Origin: an uncultured Planctomycetota bacterium
GTDB lineage: Bacteria > Planctomycetota > UBA11346
Reading direction: 5' to 3'
NCBI GenBank assembly: GCA_903902515.1
Contig: CAIUVD010000097.1
Span: forward strand, 1-39,436
DNA length: 39,436 bases
This document shows positions 32,686 through 39,436 of the stretch, in pieces. The notes beneath the pieces were generated by a model. It was not told the origin of the DNA. It did no database searches and saw only the letters and a list, made by a program, of their open reading frames with translations. Made by a program: the position numbers and the translations under genes. Within the stretch, counting starts at the first letter, position 1. Each line of letters opens with the position of its first letter.

Positions 32686-32757
32686 GTCCTATCTCAATTG
32701 GGCAACGCCGCCGCCGCGAGCCCACTCTCCGCTGGAGGAATGCCGCCCAATTAGGAC
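32686..32757. repeat. Inverted repeat in the GH43-GH16 divergent region
   Basis: GTCCTA-TCTC-AATTGGGC (32686-32703) matches the complement of GCCCAATTAGGAC (32745-32757), apart from the four inserted bases. The arms are 41 bases apart, between two divergent glycosidase genes, where a shared regulator could bind or loop DNA. Confidence 0.5.
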
Positions 32758-32856
32758 ATCATCTTGACCTTGGGAGCGATGGCGATGCGCATGGATCCGT
32801 GTTAGAAGAATCCGGCCTGTACTCGTGAATCCTGGCCACCCACCCGCGGAACCATT

Positions 32857-33747
32857 ATGCGTACCCTGCTGTTCTCCCTTGGAATTCCTCTGTTTTCAGT
32901 GGCGGTGGCGGTGGAGCCCACACCCTTCGTGGCCGCCGGCGGCGCTCCGAAGGACATCGACCTCAGCACGTATACCCTGACCTTCCAGGATGAGTTTGAA
33001 GGCACCACGCTGGACACCTCCAAATGGGATACTCCGACGCAGGAGCGATGGAAAGGCTGTCGATGGACGCCGAGTTTGGTGTCCGTGCAGAACGGCCACC
33101 TGCGTCTCGGGGTACAACTGACCGATCACCCCCAACTGCGCTACGATTGCGGTGCGGTACGAACCCGACGGAACTACGATGTGAATCAGACAATGTTCGG
33201 ACAGAAATTCGGCTACTTTGAGGCCCGCTGTAAATTGCCCCGTCGCATTGACGCTGATTATTTCGCCGATTTCTGGATGATGGCCGGTAATGTCGGAGAA
33301 GGCAACAACACCCGCGCAGGCAACGAAATCGATGTTTTTGAAAGCTTCGAATTAGCGGAGGGCCACCAGTATTCCTTCAACTTCCATTGGGGTGGTTACC
33401 AAAAAACCCACAATACGTACGGTCTCAAGTGCGGTGATCAGCCCCATCTCCGGGATGGCCAGTTCCATGTCTATGGCTTTTTGTGGACCACGAATTTTTA
33501 CGCCGTGTATGTCGATGGCGTTGAGATTGGACGCACGGACATGATAGGCCTCGGCAGCGACAAGGACGGAAAAATGAAGTCCAATGGCCCCTGTCAGGAG
33601 CCAGGGTATCTCAAATTGACGGTCGAGGCCTCGGATTGGCCAGGCAAGTCCTCGGGCTGGGAACCCGATGCTCCCAAGGAAGATGAGTTTCTCATTGATT
33701 GGGTGCGAGCCTATCTGCCGAAAACGAGCCTGACCCCCAGCCACTAA
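32857..33747 (+). CDS. Exported GH16 endo-glycanase
   Basis: This is a 296-residue single-domain GH16 with a signal peptide (LLFSLGIPLFSVAVAVE). Its scaffold is LTFQDEFEGTTLDTSKW, then FGYFEARCKLPRRIDADYFADFWMM. The complete active site is E157-I-D159-V-F-E162 (GNEIDVFESF). The fold closes with FHVYGFLWTTNFYAVYVDGVEIGR and FLIDWVRAYLP. All three acids are present, so retaining endo-hydrolysis is expected. It carries no binding module, unlike the GH16 at 4616, and it is AT-richer than the first operon. It is divergent from GH43 with 236 bases between the starts and may be co-regulated through the inverted repeat there. The substrate is unknown. Confidence 0.92.
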   Translation: MRTLLFSLGIPLFSVAVAVEPTPFVAAGGAPKDIDLSTYTLTFQDEFEGTTLDTSKWDTPTQERWKGCRWTPSLVSVQNGHLRLGVQLTDHPQLRYDCGAVRTRRNYDVNQTMFGQKFGYFEARCKLPRRIDADYFADFWMMAGNVGEGNNTRAGNEIDVFESFELAEGHQYSFNFHWGGYQKTHNTYGLKCGDQPHLRDGQFHVYGFLWTTNFYAVYVDGVEIGRTDMIGLGSDKDGKMKSNGPCQEPGYLKLTVEASDWPGKSSGWEPDAPKEDEFLIDWVRAYLPKTSLTPSH

Positions 33748-33868
33748 GGTGACCTTCGGCATGCATTCCTCCTGTACGGAGTGAAATAGAACCGCTCTCC
33801 TTAGGGCATGCCTCCACCCCAGGACTGCACATCGCAGGACACGGATTCGGGCAATCCTGCCATCGGCA

Positions 33869-34330
33869 TCACGGCACCGGACCTGCGGCGAGAACCGTGG
33901 GGGCGGCGGTGACCTCCCATTGGGGATGTCCACGGCGGATGCGGTGCACGTGGTCGATCTCCCGAGCATCCTCGGTGTCGAACTCGATCCAGGTCGGCGG
34001 TAACCGCATGTCCTCGTGGCGGAGGTGGGCCGTGGTGTTGCCCTTCGAGCGTCCCAGGCAAATGGCACCAACCAGGCCGCCCCACAGGGCCCCAACCCCG
34101 GGCAGGGACCACCACCACAGGCCCATAGCGCCAACAACCGCGCCGACGACTCCGCCAATGACGGCCCAGGTCAGGGTCGCGTTCAGCACCGGATCGGCTC
34201 GATGCTCGGACTGATGGGTCGTTTCTACGACCCGCAACCGATCCCGGGGAATGCCGGCCTCGACTAGCAGTCCCATGAGCAGGAGAGCGTCTTCGTTGCC
34301 GATCAGACGAATATGCATGGTGGTGAGCAT
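33869..34330 (-). CDS. Small membrane protein with a glycine-rich double helix
   Basis: In this 153-residue protein an N-terminal alpha/beta part (MHIRLIGNEDALLLMGLLVEAGIPRDRLRVVE) precedes two Gly-rich membrane helices (AVIGGVVGAVVGAMGLWWWSLPGVGALWGGLVGAICLG) and a C-terminal beta part. The layout recalls general-stress-type proteins that pair a small ferredoxin-like domain with a glycine-zipper hairpin, but I cannot name the family. It lies 129 bases after the Rrf2 gene on the same strand and could be the tail of the cbb3 operon. ATGs at 34330 and 34318 are both possible. Confidence 0.6.
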   Translation of the reverse strand: MLTTMHIRLIGNEDALLLMGLLVEAGIPRDRLRVVETTHQSEHRADPVLNATLTWAVIGGVVGAVVGAMGLWWWSLPGVGALWGGLVGAICLGRSKGNTTAHLRHEDMRLPPTWIEFDTEDAREIDHVHRIRRGHPQWEVTAAPTVLAAGPVP

Positions 34331-34459
34331 GGCTGGGTCCTGGATCGCGAGGGAGGTCCAGGAGCCTATGCGGAGGTCATGCCAACGACGATGGGGGAGG
34401 TCTTCAGCAGACCTAGCAGGGCCGCGCTCCGAAAGAGACCAAATCCACGCTCAGCGGTT

Positions 34460-34927
34460 TTAGATCGACGGGAGGGCCACAGCAGCGGTCGCGGGCCGGG
34501 CGTTTCCGGCGCCGCAAAGGGGCGCGGCACCCGATGCGTCCTCCAGCAACGCGGCGACGGTCACCGCCTGGAGGCTACGGGCGACGGCGGCAATCACGTT
34601 GTCGAGGGTCCGGTGGAGGGGGCACAGTTCGTGCCCATGGCCGTTGATGTTCAGGGGGCAGCGGTCGATGCGGTGGATCGGATCGACGGCCATTACCGGG
34701 TCGAGGAGGGTGATCTGGGCCGGGGAACGGGTCAGGATGTGGCCCCCGTGGAGACCACGTTGGGCCGAGGTCAGACCAGCGCGGGCCAATTGCTGGAGGA
34801 TTTTGGCCAGGTAGCCGACCGGCACCTGGGTGTGCTTGGCGATCTGTTCGACGGTGGTCGGCTCTCCCGGGTGCTGGGCCAGGTAGACCACGGCACGCAG
34901 AGCATATTCAGCAGTTTGGGAGAGCAT
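34460..34927 (-). CDS. Rrf2-family transcriptional regulator, probably iron-sulfur dependent
   Basis: The 155-residue protein starts LSQTAEYALRAVVYLAQHP. Its winged helix reads TTVEQIAKHTQVPVGYLAKILQQLARAGLTSAQRGLHGGHILTR, as in IscR, NsrR and RirA. C90 and C102 (RCPLNINGHGHELCPLH), with nearby histidines, could hold a [2Fe-2S] or [4Fe-4S] cluster. The usual three-cysteine cluster is not obvious, although another Cys lies near the C-terminus. It is the distal gene of the cbb3 oxidase operon, 12 bases after the FixH-like gene, so it likely tunes the oxidase to oxygen, NO or iron-sulfur status. Confidence 0.88.
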   Translation of the reverse strand: MLSQTAEYALRAVVYLAQHPGEPTTVEQIAKHTQVPVGYLAKILQQLARAGLTSAQRGLHGGHILTRSPAQITLLDPVMAVDPIHRIDRCPLNINGHGHELCPLHRTLDNVIAAVARSLQAVTVAALLEDASGAAPLCGAGNARPATAAVALPSI

Positions 34928-34939
34928 GGCAGGATCCGA

Positions 34940-35377
34940 TCAGGGGAGGTCGCAGCGTTGGTCGACCAGGAGGGCTTGGTCCTGACGGACCCGCACCCGC
35001 CAGGGGCCCGGCTCCAAGGCCTCGACCCGCAGGGTATCCCCATCGGTCCAGGTCAGGCGTCGATCCCGGGCGGAATCCGACGTCCGTTGCAACTCCACGG
35101 TCCGCTGGCCGGTGACCGGGCCGCGCCAGGTGATTTCGACCGTGCGGGGGGTGACCGTGACCACCACCCCACCGCCCGCCGCCACCAGGGCCGCCAGGGC
35201 CGCCCGGTCGGCATCGACCCGGGCACTGGCGGCGTAGGGATGCTCGTCGGCCTTGGCCAAGGGGCGGCTGAAGGCCAGGAAAATCAAAATACCGTTGGGA
35301 ATCGCCGTGACGGTGATGGCCAGGACGGGGATGATCCACCAACGGGCAGGGAGGGTGAGGGCGTTCATGGGACCCAT
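34940..35377 (-). CDS. FixH/CcoH-like cbb3 oxidase accessory protein
   Basis: This 145-residue protein has one N-terminal membrane helix (WWIIPVLAITVTAIPNGILIFLAF), followed by the FixH-type sequence SRPLAKADEHPYAASARVDADRAAL. A periplasmic beta domain (VVVTVTPRTVEITWRGPV ... PGPWRVRVRQDQALLVDQRCDLP) completes it. FixH (CcoH) helps assemble cbb3 oxidase. The ATG overlaps the ccoP stop (TGATG), implying coupling; a second ATG lies three codons in. Similarity to FixH is moderate, but position in the operon supports it. Confidence 0.75.
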   Translation of the reverse strand: MGPMNALTLPARWWIIPVLAITVTAIPNGILIFLAFSRPLAKADEHPYAASARVDADRAALAALVAAGGGVVVTVTPRTVEITWRGPVTGQRTVELQRTSDSARDRRLTWTDGDTLRVEALEPGPWRVRVRQDQALLVDQRCDLP

Positions 35378-35961
35378 CAGTAGGTGATGGGGTTCTCCTT
35401 CTCACGGGCCGGGTCGATGGCCTTGCCGGGCTTGGCCCCAGCGCGGTTGAGGCTCACGAGGTAGATGGTCAGGTTGGTGATGTCGTCCATGGCCATGGTC
35501 TGCCCGGGCATGACCCCGGCGGGGCTGGTCCGGCCCTTGGCGATGACGTCAACGATCTCGCTCATCTTCGAGCCATAGACCCAGTACTTGTCCGTCAGAT
35601 TGGGGCCGATGCTGCCCGCTGCCTCGGGGCCGTGGCAAGCCACGCAGCCGGCGCTGGCGTAGAGGGCCTTGCCGCGGGCGATGCGGTCGGCGTTCTTCGA
35701 CAGTTCCCGCAACTGGTCCTCGGGGAGGGGTCCGGTGGCATTCTTGGCCCGGGTTTCCTGGAGGGCGACCATGTCACTCTTCCACTCATCGCGGCCGGTC
35801 TTGCCCGGTCCCCAGTGGTAGTGGAGGACGTAGCCGACGCCCCAAATTAGGCTGCCGTAGAACAGGACGTTGAACCACAGGGGCGGGTCGCGGTCCCGCT
35901 CGCGGATGCCGTCAAAGTCGTGGGGCAGGAGGTCGTCCTGGGGCTTTTGGGGTTCAGACAT
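35377..35961 (-). CDS. ccoP: Monohaem cytochrome c subunit of cbb3 oxidase (CcoP)
   Basis: The 194-residue protein has a short cytoplasmic segment (DLLPHDFDGIRERDRDPPLWFN), one membrane helix (VLFYGSLIWGVGYVLHY) and a periplasmic c-type domain. The single haem site is C106-V-A-C109-H110, with VMPGQTMAM supplying the axial Met. Classical CcoP carries two haems; only one CxxCH is present here, so the chain is shortened. It passes electrons towards the CcoO part of the fused subunit. ATG 35961 overlaps the ccoQ stop; the frame extends to 35976 but the inner ATG is preferred. It is part of the ccoSNOQP order. Confidence 0.88.
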   Translation of the reverse strand: MSEPQKPQDDLLPHDFDGIRERDRDPPLWFNVLFYGSLIWGVGYVLHYHWGPGKTGRDEWKSDMVALQETRAKNATGPLPEDQLRELSKNADRIARGKALYASAGCVACHGPEAAGSIGPNLTDKYWVYGSKMSEIVDVIAKGRTSPAGVMPGQTMAMDDITNLTIYLVSLNRAGAKPGKAIDPAREKENPITY

Positions 35962-36121
35962 GATCCACCTGGTCATCGAGAGCGAGGGATTCCATCTTTT
36001 TACGGTGGGCGGTGCGCCGGTCGGTGCACAGGTGCCAGACCACCAGGCCTGCCACGCCGACGAAAATCAGCAGGGCGAGGGTCGGCAGCATCGAGGTGTA
36101 GGGGGCGAGGTGAGCGGTCAT
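35954..36121 (-). CDS. ccoQ: Small cbb3 oxidase subunit CcoQ
   Basis: The 55-residue protein begins MTAHLAPYTSMLPTLALLIF, has one membrane helix and then a basic tail (DRRTAHRKKMESLALDD). This is the usual size and shape of CcoQ, which stabilises the oxidase. It starts 3 bases after the ccoNO stop (TAAGCCATG) and overlaps ccoP by 8 bases. It was read directly from the minus strand. Confidence 0.75.
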   Translation of the reverse strand: MTAHLAPYTSMLPTLALLIFVGVAGLVVWHLCTDRRTAHRKKMESLALDDQVDHV

Positions 36122-36124
36122 GGC

Positions 36125-38323
36125 TTACTTCCCCTTCTCGACCACCACGGGGGTGGCGGGTTTGGACAGATCGGTGCCGAGACGCTTGAGGTAGGCGATC
36201 AGGGCCACGGCTTCGGTGTCTTCGATGCCGGGCAGGTCCTTGAGGCGCGGATCCAGCCGCAGTTCCTGGCCGATGACCTGGGCCTGGGCCTTGGCGTCAG
36301 CAACCGCGTTCTCGATTTCGGCCTTGGTGTAGGGCGTGTTCATCGGCTGGGCGGCGAGGGTCGCCAATTTGGCCTGGACCAGGGACAAGTCTGCTGGGGT
36401 CTTCAGCAGCCAGGTGTAGTTGGGCATCACGGTCCCTGGGACCATGGCCTGGGCATTTTCAAAGTGGAACCAGTGCCACAGGGCCGAGGGCTTGAGTTTG
36501 CCTTCCCGGGCCAAATCCGGGCCGGTGCGCTTGCTGCCCCACAAGTGCGGACGGTCATAGACGCTTTCGCCGGCCATCGAATAGGCGCCGTAGCGCTCGG
36601 TCTCGGCGCGCAGGGTGCGGACCATCTGGGTATGGCAGTTGGTGCAGCCTTCACGGATGTAGAGGTCGCGGCCCGTCAGTTCGAGGGCGGTGTAGGGCTT
36701 GACGGTGGCAATCGTCGGGCTGAGGGCGCCCTGGATCATGCTCGGGACGATTTCGAAGATCGAACCGACCAGCAGGGCGATGGTGGCCAGGAGGGTGAAG
36801 GCGAAGGGCCAGCGTTCCAGGACGCCATGGAACGACCAGGCGTTGCCGACCGCGACGGTGCCATCGGCGGCCTCGGTGACATGCTCGGGCTCGGCGGCGG
36901 GCACCTGGACGACATCGTCCTCGGCCACGGACCCCGCCTGACGGGCCGTCATCACGAGGTTGTAGAGGCCGACACAGATGCCGATCAGGAAGATCAGGCC
37001 CGCGATGGTGCGGGCGGCGTAGAAGGGCGCGGCGGTCTTGACCACCGTGATGAAATCCTTCACCAACAGGTAGCCCTGCTCATCGAACCACAGTTGCTGC
37101 AGACCCTGGATGATGCCGGCCGCCCACATCACGGTGATGTAAAGGACCAAGCCGATGGTGGCGAGGATGAAGTGGGCCTTCACCAGGGCCGTGCTGTAGA
37201 TGGGCACGCGATACAGTTTCGGGACCATCCAATAGAGCATGCCGAAAACCAACAGGGCGACCCAGCCGAGGGCCCCGTTATGGACGTGGGCGACCGTCCA
37301 GTCGGTGTTATGGCTGAGGGCGTTGACGTTGCGCAGGGAGAGCAGGCAGCCCTCGAAGGTGGTCATGGTGTAGGCGGTGACGGCGGCCACGAAGAACCAC
37401 AGGACGGGCTCGCGGCGGACCTTATCCCACCGGCCGTTGAGGGTCAGGTAGCCGTTGATGGCCCCGCCCCAACTGGGGGCGATCAACGCCACGCTGAACA
37501 CCACGCCGAGGGTCTGGGCCCATTCCGGCAGGGACGAGTACAGCAGGTGGTGGGGACCGGCCCAGATGTAGATGAAGATCAGGGACCAGAAGTGGAGGAT
37601 CGACAGGCGGTAGGAGTAGACCGGGGCGCCCGAGGCCTTGGGCAGGAAGTAGTACATCAGGCCCAGGAACGGCGTGGTCAGGAAGAAGGCCACGGCGTTA
37701 TGGCCGTACCACCACTGGACCAGGGCGTCCTGCACGCCGGCATAGACCGAATAACTGTGCCAAAACGAGTAGGGGATCTGGGCCGAGTTGATCAGGTGCA
37801 GGAGGGTGATGGCGACCCAGGTAGCGATGTAGAACCAGATAGCGACATAGAGGTGCCGTTCACGCCGATTGATGATCGTCCAAAACATGTTGATGCCGAA
37901 GGCCACCCACACGAGGGCGATGGCGATATCGATGGGCCACTCCAGTTCGGCGTATTCCTTGGGTCCGGCGAGCCCGAGGGGCAACGTGATGGCGGCACTG
38001 ACGATGATCGCCTGCCACCCCCAGAAGTGGGTCCAGGACAGGGCGTTGGAGGCCAGTCGGGTCTTCAGGACCCGCTGTAAGCTGTAATAGATGCCGGCGA
38101 AGATGCCGTTGCCCGCAAAGGCGAAGATCACGGCGTTGGTATGCAGCGGACGTAGGCGCCCGTAACTGATCCACGGCAGATCGAAGTTGAGGGACGGCCA
38201 GGCTAACTGGGCGGCGATGATCACGCCGACCAGGAAGCCAACGACGCCCCAGATCATGGTGGCCCAGGCAAAGGCCCGCACGACGGCATTGTCGTAGGCG
38301 ACGGTGTCGAGTTTGGTGGTCAT
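36125..38323 (-). CDS. Fused CcoN-CcoO catalytic subunit of cbb3 cytochrome c oxidase
   Basis: This 732-residue fusion comprises CcoN at about residues 1-465 and CcoO at about 495-725. The oxidase part shows H61 (low-spin haem), H208 (YGHNAVAFF), H258-H259 (WAGPHH) as copper ligands, and H346/H348 (VAHVHNGALGW) for the haems. The CcoO part begins with a membrane helix (FAFTLLATIALLVGSIFEIVP) and binds one haem c at C560-TN-C563-H564. The complex reduces oxygen to water at high affinity and pumps protons. Fusion of ccoN and ccoO is known in several PVC and Bacteroidota lineages. It is 3 bases after ccoS and 3 before ccoQ, so all are one operon. Confidence 0.95.
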   Translation of the reverse strand: MTTKLDTVAYDNAVVRAFAWATMIWGVVGFLVGVIIAAQLAWPSLNFDLPWISYGRLRPLHTNAVIFAFAGNGIFAGIYYSLQRVLKTRLASNALSWTHFWGWQAIIVSAAITLPLGLAGPKEYAELEWPIDIAIALVWVAFGINMFWTIINRRERHLYVAIWFYIATWVAITLLHLINSAQIPYSFWHSYSVYAGVQDALVQWWYGHNAVAFFLTTPFLGLMYYFLPKASGAPVYSYRLSILHFWSLIFIYIWAGPHHLLYSSLPEWAQTLGVVFSVALIAPSWGGAINGYLTLNGRWDKVRREPVLWFFVAAVTAYTMTTFEGCLLSLRNVNALSHNTDWTVAHVHNGALGWVALLVFGMLYWMVPKLYRVPIYSTALVKAHFILATIGLVLYITVMWAAGIIQGLQQLWFDEQGYLLVKDFITVVKTAAPFYAARTIAGLIFLIGICVGLYNLVMTARQAGSVAEDDVVQVPAAEPEHVTEAADGTVAVGNAWSFHGVLERWPFAFTLLATIALLVGSIFEIVPSMIQGALSPTIATVKPYTALELTGRDLYIREGCTNCHTQMVRTLRAETERYGAYSMAGESVYDRPHLWGSKRTGPDLAREGKLKPSALWHWFHFENAQAMVPGTVMPNYTWLLKTPADLSLVQAKLATLAAQPMNTPYTKAEIENAVADAKAQAQVIGQELRLDPRLKDLPGIEDTEAVALIAYLKRLGTDLSKPATPVVVEKGK

Positions 38324-38326
38324 GGT

Positions 38327-38503
38327 TCAGGGAGGGGAGCGGTGGGTCGCTGGGGCGGGGGAGGGTTCGTCGTCGTCCAGGGCCCGGACGGCGGGGGTTT
38401 CCAGGTCATCCCACTGGCCGCTGCGCACCGCCCACACCAACGCGATCACCGAGACCGCGAGGCCGGTGAAGCCAATGGTGAGAAAGAGGAGCCAGAGGCC
38501 CAT
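38327..38503 (-). CDS. ccoS: Cbb3 oxidase maturation protein CcoS
   Basis: The 58-residue protein starts MGLWLLFLTIGFTGLAVSVI, with one membrane helix, followed by WAVRSGQWDDLETPAVRALDDDE. The segment SGQWDDLETPA is characteristic of CcoS, which is needed for cofactor insertion into CcoN. It is the first gene of the minus-strand oxidase operon, 3 bases before ccoNO. It was read directly from the sequence. Confidence 0.85.
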   Translation of the reverse strand: MGLWLLFLTIGFTGLAVSVIALVWAVRSGQWDDLETPAVRALDDDEPSPAPATHRSPP

Positions 38504-38561
38504 GACAACGATTCCTGGGGATGACCGTGGGGACCATACCCTATCAAGGCCTTCCAGTAAA

Positions 38562-38577
38562 GAGACATTTTTATCTC
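38562..38577. promoter_or_regulatory. Candidate operator between ccoS and the SafE gene
   Basis: GAGACATTTTTATCTC is an AT-centred dyad (GAGA...TCTC) in the middle of the divergent region, of a kind that would suit an Rrf2-type regulator, which is encoded in the same operon. The symmetry is short and the assignment is weak. No FNR-type TTGAT-N4-ATCAA box was found. Confidence 0.3.
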
Positions 38578-38627
38578 AATACCTAACACTCATCTTGAGC
38601 CTTTATCCCAACCCGTAGATTCCGGGC

Positions 38628-39269
38628 ATGGCCGCCGACCCCCTCCTGCTTGCCGGTTTGCTGGTGGTTCACGGCAGTCTGTGGACCCTCGGCCACTGCG
38701 CCGGCATGTGTGGCCCCCTGGTCGCTGGCCTACCCCTCGGTCGCCCCGGCCAGGCCGGAGCCCTCGACCTGGTGGCCTATCAGGGGGGAAAAGCGGTCAC
38801 CTATGCCGTCCTTGGCGGGATCGCCGGAGCCCTTGGCGGCGGGGTTGAAGCCGCCCTCAGCCGGGCGGCCCCGTGGGTCCTGGGGGGCCTGGCCCTGCTG
38901 ATGTTGCTGGTCGGCACCCTGCGCTCCGCCAGTCCCTTCCTGCCGGTGATCGCCCTGGCCCGCCGCCTCACCCCCGGCCAGCCCGGCCCCCGCCGGGCCG
39001 CCACCCTCGGCCTGGCCCTGGCCCTCCTGCCCTGTGGCGTGGTCCTGTGGGCCCTCGGCCTGGCCGCCCTCAGTGCCTCACCGGTGGTCGGGGCTGGGCT
39101 GATGGTCCTGCTGTGCCTGATCACCACCCCGATCCTGGTCACCCTGCACCTCCTCGGCAGCCCCCTCCAACGGCGGCCGTGGCTGGCCCGGGCATTGCCG
39201 TTTATTGGGGCGGTGACGTTGGCGGCGGCGGCGTGGGATGCGGCGTATCGGACGGGGTGTGCGACATGA
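38628..39269 (+). CDS. TauE/SafE-type membrane protein linked to cytochrome oxidase maturation
   Basis: This 213-residue integral membrane protein has six hydrophobic segments. The opening HGSLWTLGHCAGMCGPLVAGLPL carries the GHCxGMCGP motif of SafE/DsbD-like proteins found next to cbb3 genes. These are thought to handle copper or thiol chemistry during oxidase assembly. A second Cys-Pro-type segment is LALLPCGVVLWALGLAAL. It is divergent from ccoS with 124 bases between them and probably belongs to the same regulon. The start is ATG 38628 without a clear ribosome site. Confidence 0.85.
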   Translation: MAADPLLLAGLLVVHGSLWTLGHCAGMCGPLVAGLPLGRPGQAGALDLVAYQGGKAVTYAVLGGIAGALGGGVEAALSRAAPWVLGGLALLMLLVGTLRSASPFLPVIALARRLTPGQPGPRRAATLGLALALLPCGVVLWALGLAALSASPVVGAGLMVLLCLITTPILVTLHLLGSPLQRRPWLARALPFIGAVTLAAAAWDAAYRTGCAT

Positions 39270-39270
39270 G

Positions 39271-39372
39271 TCCGGGGTCCGGGGTCGGTCAGGGTCCGGG
39301 GTCCGGGGTCGGTCAGGGTCCGGGGTCCGGGGTCGGTCAGGGTCCGGGGTCCGGGGTCCGGGGTCCGGGGTC
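39271..39372. repeat. TCCGGGG minisatellite
   Basis: Three perfect 24-base units, each TCCGGGGTCCGGGG plus TCGGTCAGGG (39271-39342), are followed by four 7-base TCCGGGG units (39343-39370). It begins 2 bases after the SafE stop codon. The short frames across it are artefacts of the repeat. Confidence 0.9.
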
Positions 39373-39436
39373 AAAGACAGGATCGGTGATGGGTGCGAAG
39401 AGCCCCGAGGATTCCCACGGCACGACTTCCGCGGGA

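Noticed and set aside
35870-38080. A 736-codon plus-strand open frame opposite ccoNO
   Set aside because: It is His/Gly/Asp-rich and antisense to a clear cbb3 oxidase gene; it is a composition artefact.
39271-39372. CRISPR array
   Set aside because: The units are directly tandem, with no unique spacers.

Overview
The window is a GC-rich bacterial segment that reads like a member of the PVC group (Planctomycetota, Verrucomicrobiota, Lentisphaerota). The pointers are type II pseudopilins with the FTLIELLVVI-type cleavage site, many exported carbohydrate-active proteins with discoidin-like modules, a TonB-dependent outer-membrane receptor, GYF-domain membrane proteins, and a cbb3 oxidase whose CcoN and CcoO are fused. 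The phylum cannot be fixed from the sequence alone.

Region 1-8066 (+) is a tightly packed glycan-degradation operon: a 5'-truncated GH16 with a nested discoidin-like insertion, a beta-propeller glycosidase, a pseudopilin, a sodium/solute symporter, a second GH16 with two extra modules, and a GH16-like protein that has lost two catalytic acids. It ends in a GH9-type gene broken just after its Ig-like domain, followed by sequence resembling insertion-sequence ends. Region 8166-12441 holds an orphan hybrid histidine kinase, then a GbsR/MarR-type regulator with a small membrane protein and a DUF2071-like protein. Two near-identical palindromes lie upstream of the regulator and of the DUF2071-like gene and look like its operators.

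Region 12763-18589 carries an exported hypothetical protein, two aldo/keto reductases, a membrane-anchored protein with a von Hippel-Lindau (VHL) beta domain, a PhyH-type Fe(II)/2-oxoglutarate dioxygenase and a divergent AraC regulator. The VHL-like domain keeps nearly all the residues that bind hydroxyproline in human pVHL, and it sits downstream of a dioxygenase gene on the same strand. This is the most unusual pairing in the window.

Region 18590-26970 has a second pseudopilin behind a consensus sigma70 promoter, a coupled 21-codon ORF and a GYF-TM protein. Next come a frameshifted GYF-TM-CBM gene, two exported proteins of unknown role (one with an apparently circularly permuted discoidin fold), a CBM-like protein and a GH29 alpha-L-fucosidase. 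Region 26971-33747 has a TonB receptor behind an intrinsic terminator and a long palindrome, a NagD-like HAD phosphatase, a MocR aminotransferase remnant, a GH43 and a fourth GH16.

Region 33869-39269 is respiratory: ccoS, ccoNO, ccoQ, ccoP, fixH-like and an Rrf2 regulator on the minus strand, with a divergent SafE-type copper/maturation protein gene. A TCCGGGG minisatellite closes the window. No tRNA, rRNA or CRISPR was seen.
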